From Agapetus fuscipes (lineage: Eukaryota; Arthropoda; Insecta; Trichoptera; Glossosomatidae): a stretch of 64,000 nucleotides of DNA. The stretch is taken from assembly GCA_951799405.1 (NCBI GenBank), contig OX637335.1, forward strand, positions 16,310,342 to 16,374,341. Reading direction: 5' to 3'. Position numbers and translations under genes: made by a program. This document shows positions 60,037-64,000 of this stretch, one piece after another (the first letter of the stretch is position 1; each line of letters begins with the position of its first letter). The notes under the pieces were generated by a model that saw nothing but the letters and a program-made list of their open reading frames with translations, searched no databases and was not told the DNA's origin.

Positions 60037-61052
60037 TATTTGAAACAAAGGTGGTATGGGCAAAATTGAACCTTAAAAACAGTGAAATTTAGATCTAAAC
60101 AATATTTATCAAGGTGTAAAAAAAACAATAGCTTTTCAGTAAAAATGAGCATTTCTTTTAAAATATTGTTACGAATATGTAATTGTGTATTGTAGATTAT
60201 CTGTGTTTGTGTGTGTATAAGTCTCTCTAGAAATAAATAGATGTCAGGGATATAATTTGTTCGAGATTGGTTGAATCGAAAATTTACCAAGTAGCGATTC
60301 TCCGTTTATCGAGAATGATCTTTTATTCTTAATATAAGGCTCTCTATAGCTTTAAAAATGTATTAGCTATTGTACCATACTGTACAAATGTAACTCTAAA
60401 CCGAAAGTGAATAGATAAGTTCTTATGATATAGAACCCGCGTAAGAGTATACCAATATAAAGAAAGGAAAGCTTAACTTAAACGTTTATTTCAAATGTCA
60501 AGGTTTCAGATTATCCTTAGATTTAGATTGTTTACGCATCTTGATAATGACGAGAAGTTACAATGTTACATATCTTGTCAAAATGTCGGCGGCAGATCTC
60601 GGAGTTGCTAAATAAAGCAAACTTAAACCAAGGTTGTTGGCTGTGTACTCGCTCAGGCAAACAGTGATCATCAACCGTTATAATTAACAGCTCATTAGCG
60701 AGAGTGGGATGTTTATTTTATAGAAGGCAGTGTTAAAATATATGCTTTTATTAAATAAGTAGTATCCAAAGCCTCAATAAAATAAAACAATCGTTGTCTT
60801 ATTTAAGTTATTAAAAAAAACCTGGAATAGATTTTATCTGATCTGAAATGATTTGAGCTTCTACTTTGAATCAGTATTAGTTGTTCCAGGAACCGGAAAA
60901 AAACAAGCGGTTGCCTATCCATAATTGAAATGCTGTGCACACCCCTGGTCCTATAAAGTCGTATATTTGGGATTTGTTTTTTTTTTCAATAAATATATGG
61001 AAACGCATGAAATTTTTGTCTTGTAAATGCCGTAGATTAATCTATTTTTTTT
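60037..61052. other. Non-coding, no gene seen
   Basis: 60380-60460 (aaccgaaagtgaatagataa, tatagaacccgcgtaagagt) resembles the end of the 53565-53700 segment. The rest is AT-rich and unassigned. Confidence 0.35.
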
Positions 61053-61372
61053 AGGAAATCCTGTTCGGGAGACTCCCTAGATTCTAGAGACTCTAGGGGT
61101 CTATGACACTTGTTGTAGTGCCGCAGAGGTGTACGAGCTTGGTCGTCGCTACAAAGCGCCAATACTCAAGCAATACCCGGTTGCTGTAAGGCTGGATGGA
61201 CCTTTTTTTAGTGACCGGTCTTTGGTAAAGGTTTTATGATTTTTTTCAACCCAGCGAAGAGCATATTTGGAAATATAAATTGTATATTTTTTGTGCTCCG
61301 CCGGGATCCGAATCCACAACCTACCATTTACGAGTCCGAAGTGATGCCACTGGACTACGGACCGGTCCAAGA
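61053..61372 (-). repeat. SINE-A with alternative 3' tail
   Basis: Starts gaaatcctgttcgggagact, gagactctaggggtctatga, cacttgttgtagtgccgcag, then the normal SINE-A body and head (gccgggatccgaatccacaa, actggactacggaccggtc). Confidence 0.9.
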
Positions 61373-61739
61373 AATCTATAATCTTTTAAACAAAATTGTA
61401 AAAGGTCCTTTTTACACTAGTGTGTTTGAATATATAGTTGTTCGTAATGAATAATTCATAGGAGTATGTAATTTTTTTTGTTTATTTTGGTTTTTAGATT
61501 GTTTTCTTGTCATTTTTATAAATCTATATTGTAAACTTTTTAGAGTTAGTGTATTTACGAAGTGAAAATGAAATTTTATGAGAAGGTTCAATTTTTGTTT
61601 TACCAACATAATGTTTTATTTTCACACATTGAGCATTTATTTCACCCCAGGTACTTTTCACTTGGTTACGTCATTTTCAGAGAATATTTTTGATCAGCCT
61701 CATACCAACCTATAAGTCAAGGATTTGATAATTGAAAAT
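61373..61739. other. Non-coding, AT-rich
   Basis: 61688-61725 is an isolated D 5' end in minus orientation (tcagcctcataccaacctat). The rest is unassigned. Confidence 0.4.
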
Positions 61740-61985
61740 CATCTACCAATCTAATCTAAGTTTCAAAGATATCTAACATTGGTTATTCACATTATATGAA
61801 TTCTCACAAGCAGACACGTACAAGTTCGCGCTTGCACATGCCGCATGTAAACCTACAACATAATAACCCAAATTTCAAATGAACATACACCCTGCAACTC
61901 TTGCCGTTCTTTCCTGAAACAGCAAAGTGAACCATTTTTTACAGCATGGGTAGTCAGCCGTATACAATAACATGCCGCATGCATA
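61740..61985 (-). repeat. Repeat D, nearly full length
   Basis: accaatctaatctaagtttc, ttctcacaagcagacacgta, aatgaacatacaccctgcaa, cagcatgggtagtcagccgt. The ggggtgacattgg part is lost. Confidence 0.9.
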
Positions 61986-62540
61986 GACAAATAACTATCT
62001 ATTCTTATAATAATCTATGTATGATCTTTTGCATTATACGAGGATATAAAAATTAATCTTTTATGAATGCCCAGTTGAAATTCATCCACAAAACAATTAA
62101 AAAACCACATTCTAATCTACAAAAAGTAGTTTCTTTTTTTTAAATTTATGTCCAGAATTTAAGTTGTCGTTTGTAAACGGTGTACGAGTACACATAAATT
62201 CATAAATCCTTCTTTTGTTTTCAAGTTTTTTTTTTCAGAAGGAGCAAAGTACAAATTACATGAATCAACGGAAAGCCCCATTTTCCGAGAAGTTTTTTTT
62301 TATCTTTGCGAGATTCAATTGAAAAAAAAGGTTTACACAAGTACGAGGTAGAGCTGAAACTTTTTCACTTTCACCCTTTCATCCCCGGGGCAGCAGATGT
62401 CGCCGTAATCTCCGCACTTAGAGTCGCGTCTATTTAATTTTTTGCAGGTTTGAAGGGCGGGGGGTGATCTTAAAGGTGATATCGGACGTACTACCGGGAT
62501 AAATCTTTGTTCATGTGAATGATAATTTTTTTCACGCTGA
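61986..62540. other. Non-coding, no gene seen
   Basis: 62380-62480 is slightly GC-richer. No frame or repeat assigned. Confidence 0.35.
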
Positions 62541-62542
62541 CT

Positions 62543-62798
62543 TTCCTTGACTTATAGGTTGGTATGCGGCTGACCACCCATGCTGTAAAAATGGTTCACT
62601 TTGCCAATGTCACCCCTGTTTCACGGAACGACGGCAAGAGTTGCAGGGTGTATGTCCATTTGGGATTTGGTTTTTATGTTGTAGGTTCACATGAGGCATG
62701 TGCAAGCGCAAAATTGTACGTGTCTGGTTGTGAGAATGCATGTAATGTGAATCTCCAATATAACATATCAATGCAACTTAGATTAGATTAGATTAGAT
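62543..62798 (+). repeat. Repeat D, full length with TTAGA tail
   Basis: ttccttgacttataggttgg, ggctgaccacccatgctgta, tgcaagcgcaaaattgtacg, atgcaacttagattagatta. Confidence 0.95.
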
Positions 62799-62804
62799 AA
62801 GACC

Positions 62805-63185
62805 TTCTTTTTCTTCGTATAAAGCCATCTCCAACCACTGCTGGACACAGGGCTCTCTCATATCTTTCCAGCCATCTCTGTATTACACTTTCTGAATCCA
62901 GTCTCCAGAAGCCTTCTTATATCTTCCGACCATATCGTGGGAGGTCTCCCCTGCTTCTCTTATCTTCACAAGGTCTCCACTCTACCAATTTTTTCGTCCA
63001 TCTCTGGTCAGTGGTTCTAGCAACATGTCCCGCAAATGACCATTTTAGCTTTGCCACTCTCTCTACGACATCGGTTACTCCCGACCTTATCCGTAGCTCT
63101 GTGTTCCTTATTCTGTCGGAGAGTTTTACGTGTAGCATAGCCTTTTCATGTTTTCTTTGTGCTACACGGTGTTTCCTCACGCTGA
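62805..63185 (-). pseudogene. RTE-like LINE polymerase C-terminal region
   Basis: Minus frame 62917-63180: MRKHRVAQRKHEKAMLHVKL, SDRIRNTELRIRSGVTDVVE, RVAKLKWSFAGHVARTTDQR, WTKKLVEWRPCEDKRSRGD. It then shifts frame before the ctctgtattacactttctga region. Same domain as 21225-21943. The KWxxAGHVAR..D.RWT+.L.EWRP motif is diagnostic of RTE/Jockey-type C-termini. Confidence 0.85.
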
Positions 63186-63195
63186 CTTACATTAT

Positions 63196-63310
63196 CTATT
63201 ATCTAAGATGCGAAGATATATTGATATTTAAGGCTTATATTCAATGCACGCCAACAGGTAGACACGTGTAAGTTCACGCTGATCCATGATGCTGCATTTG
63301 TACTTACAAA
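63196..63310 (-). repeat. Repeat D 3' half
   Basis: ttatctaagatgcgaagata, ttcaatgcacgccaacaggt, agacacgtgtaagttcacgc, gatgctgcatttgtacttac. Confidence 0.75.
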
Positions 63311-64000
63311 AAACAACAATAAACAAACCGCATTAATGGAAGTAACACTCAATGTGTAGCTTAGTTGCATTTTGCATTGTGTTGAATCTTAATGCTTTAA
63401 GAAAGAAGAAATTTACTTCATTTTTTTTCATTTCATTTTCAAAGATATCAATTAAAGTCTCAGATGTCCAAAACCATAATAGGTTTACGTAAACTAGTTT
63501 AATACCCTTCTTTAATTCATTCTCAAGATTTCTTTATTTGACTTTCTCGAGACATATTTTTTTGATTATTCAACCCGACACTCCAACACAACTACTCCCC
63601 CCAGTGATTATTTGGCTTATCCACAATTTGGTTCAAAGATGACCCTTCAATGAAATTGTCTTAAGAATCACATTCAACAAAATCTGAGCCATGGAAAAAA
63701 ACGTAAAACACGATAATATGAGAGTTTTTAAAAATATTTTTCAAGTCAATTTCCAGTAAATGAGACTCATTGGTCCAGTACACATACAGACATTGCTAAT
63801 GGAAAATTACCTCTGTTGGAGATAAGACATACAAGCAGTAAAGGACGAACTATTTAAAAAATGCCTTCATTCACTTGAATGTTTGCCACCTGTCACTTGA
63901 ATGAACTATGGCTCGTCTGATATCACCCCAAGTCTCAGGTGCTCTGCCCATACCTCCACCCTTCATTTCAACCCTGAGGTCTCATGATCTGCCAAGCCTC
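63311..64000. other. Non-coding, no gene seen
   Basis: AT-rich up to about 63860, then more balanced (ttcacttgaatgtttgccac appears with a near-direct repeat gtcacttgaatg). No frame with a motif. Confidence 0.35.

Overview
The window reads as eukaryotic intergenic DNA, AT-rich and packed with transposable elements, most likely from an arthropod. The evidence is an internally deleted mariner transposase, many decayed non-LTR retrotransposon tails, three tRNA-like SINE families, and MITEs of the PIF/Harbinger and hAT types. An insect, perhaps a moth or butterfly, is a guess from the style of the retroelement tails. I found no convincing host protein-coding gene, functional tRNA gene, CRISPR array or prokaryotic operon. 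Nearly every open frame of 60-200 codons is chance or a transposon remnant.

Working names used below. SINE-A: tRNA-like head, body, and a tail of TAATATTATT repeats. SINE-B: tRNA-like head plus a 3' body. SINE-C: tRNA-like head and an A-rich end. Repeat D: about 245 bp, starts CCTTGACTTATAGGTTGG, ends CTTAGATTAGATT, and occurs dozens of times on both strands. Repeat E: about 350 bp with inverted ends. Hairpin F: about 130-150 bp near-palindrome. Repeat G: about 185 bp, carrying a hammerhead-like core. FB: foldback elements whose arms are arrays of a short motif.

Layout. 0-8.7 kb: SINE-B split by a MITE, repeat D copies, retrotransposon tails and two hammerhead-like motifs. 8.75-13.02 kb: a 4.26-kb unit bracketed by 15-bp inverted ends and an exact 8-bp target duplication (hAT-like). 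Inside it repeat D has been amplified into an eight-monomer tandem array with a 1,053-bp higher-order period. 13-45 kb: dispersed SINEs, D copies, MITEs and LINE tails. 45-50.2 kb: two foldback elements flank a region holding a MITE and a deleted mariner. 50-64 kb: more SINE/D/LINE mosaic and a 5S rRNA-derived sequence fused to a SINE-A.

The most interesting signal is a set of hammerhead-ribozyme-like motifs. Their helix-I arms differ in sequence but remain complementary. Two of them lie in short insertions (158 and 234 bp) that interrupt repeat D with 12-bp and 14-bp target duplications, which resembles non-autonomous Penelope-like or retrozyme-type elements. A second result is that the 3' body of SINE-B and the 5' half of repeat D align, pointing to a shared SINE core domain. 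All coordinates of degenerate repeats are approximate to about 10 bp.
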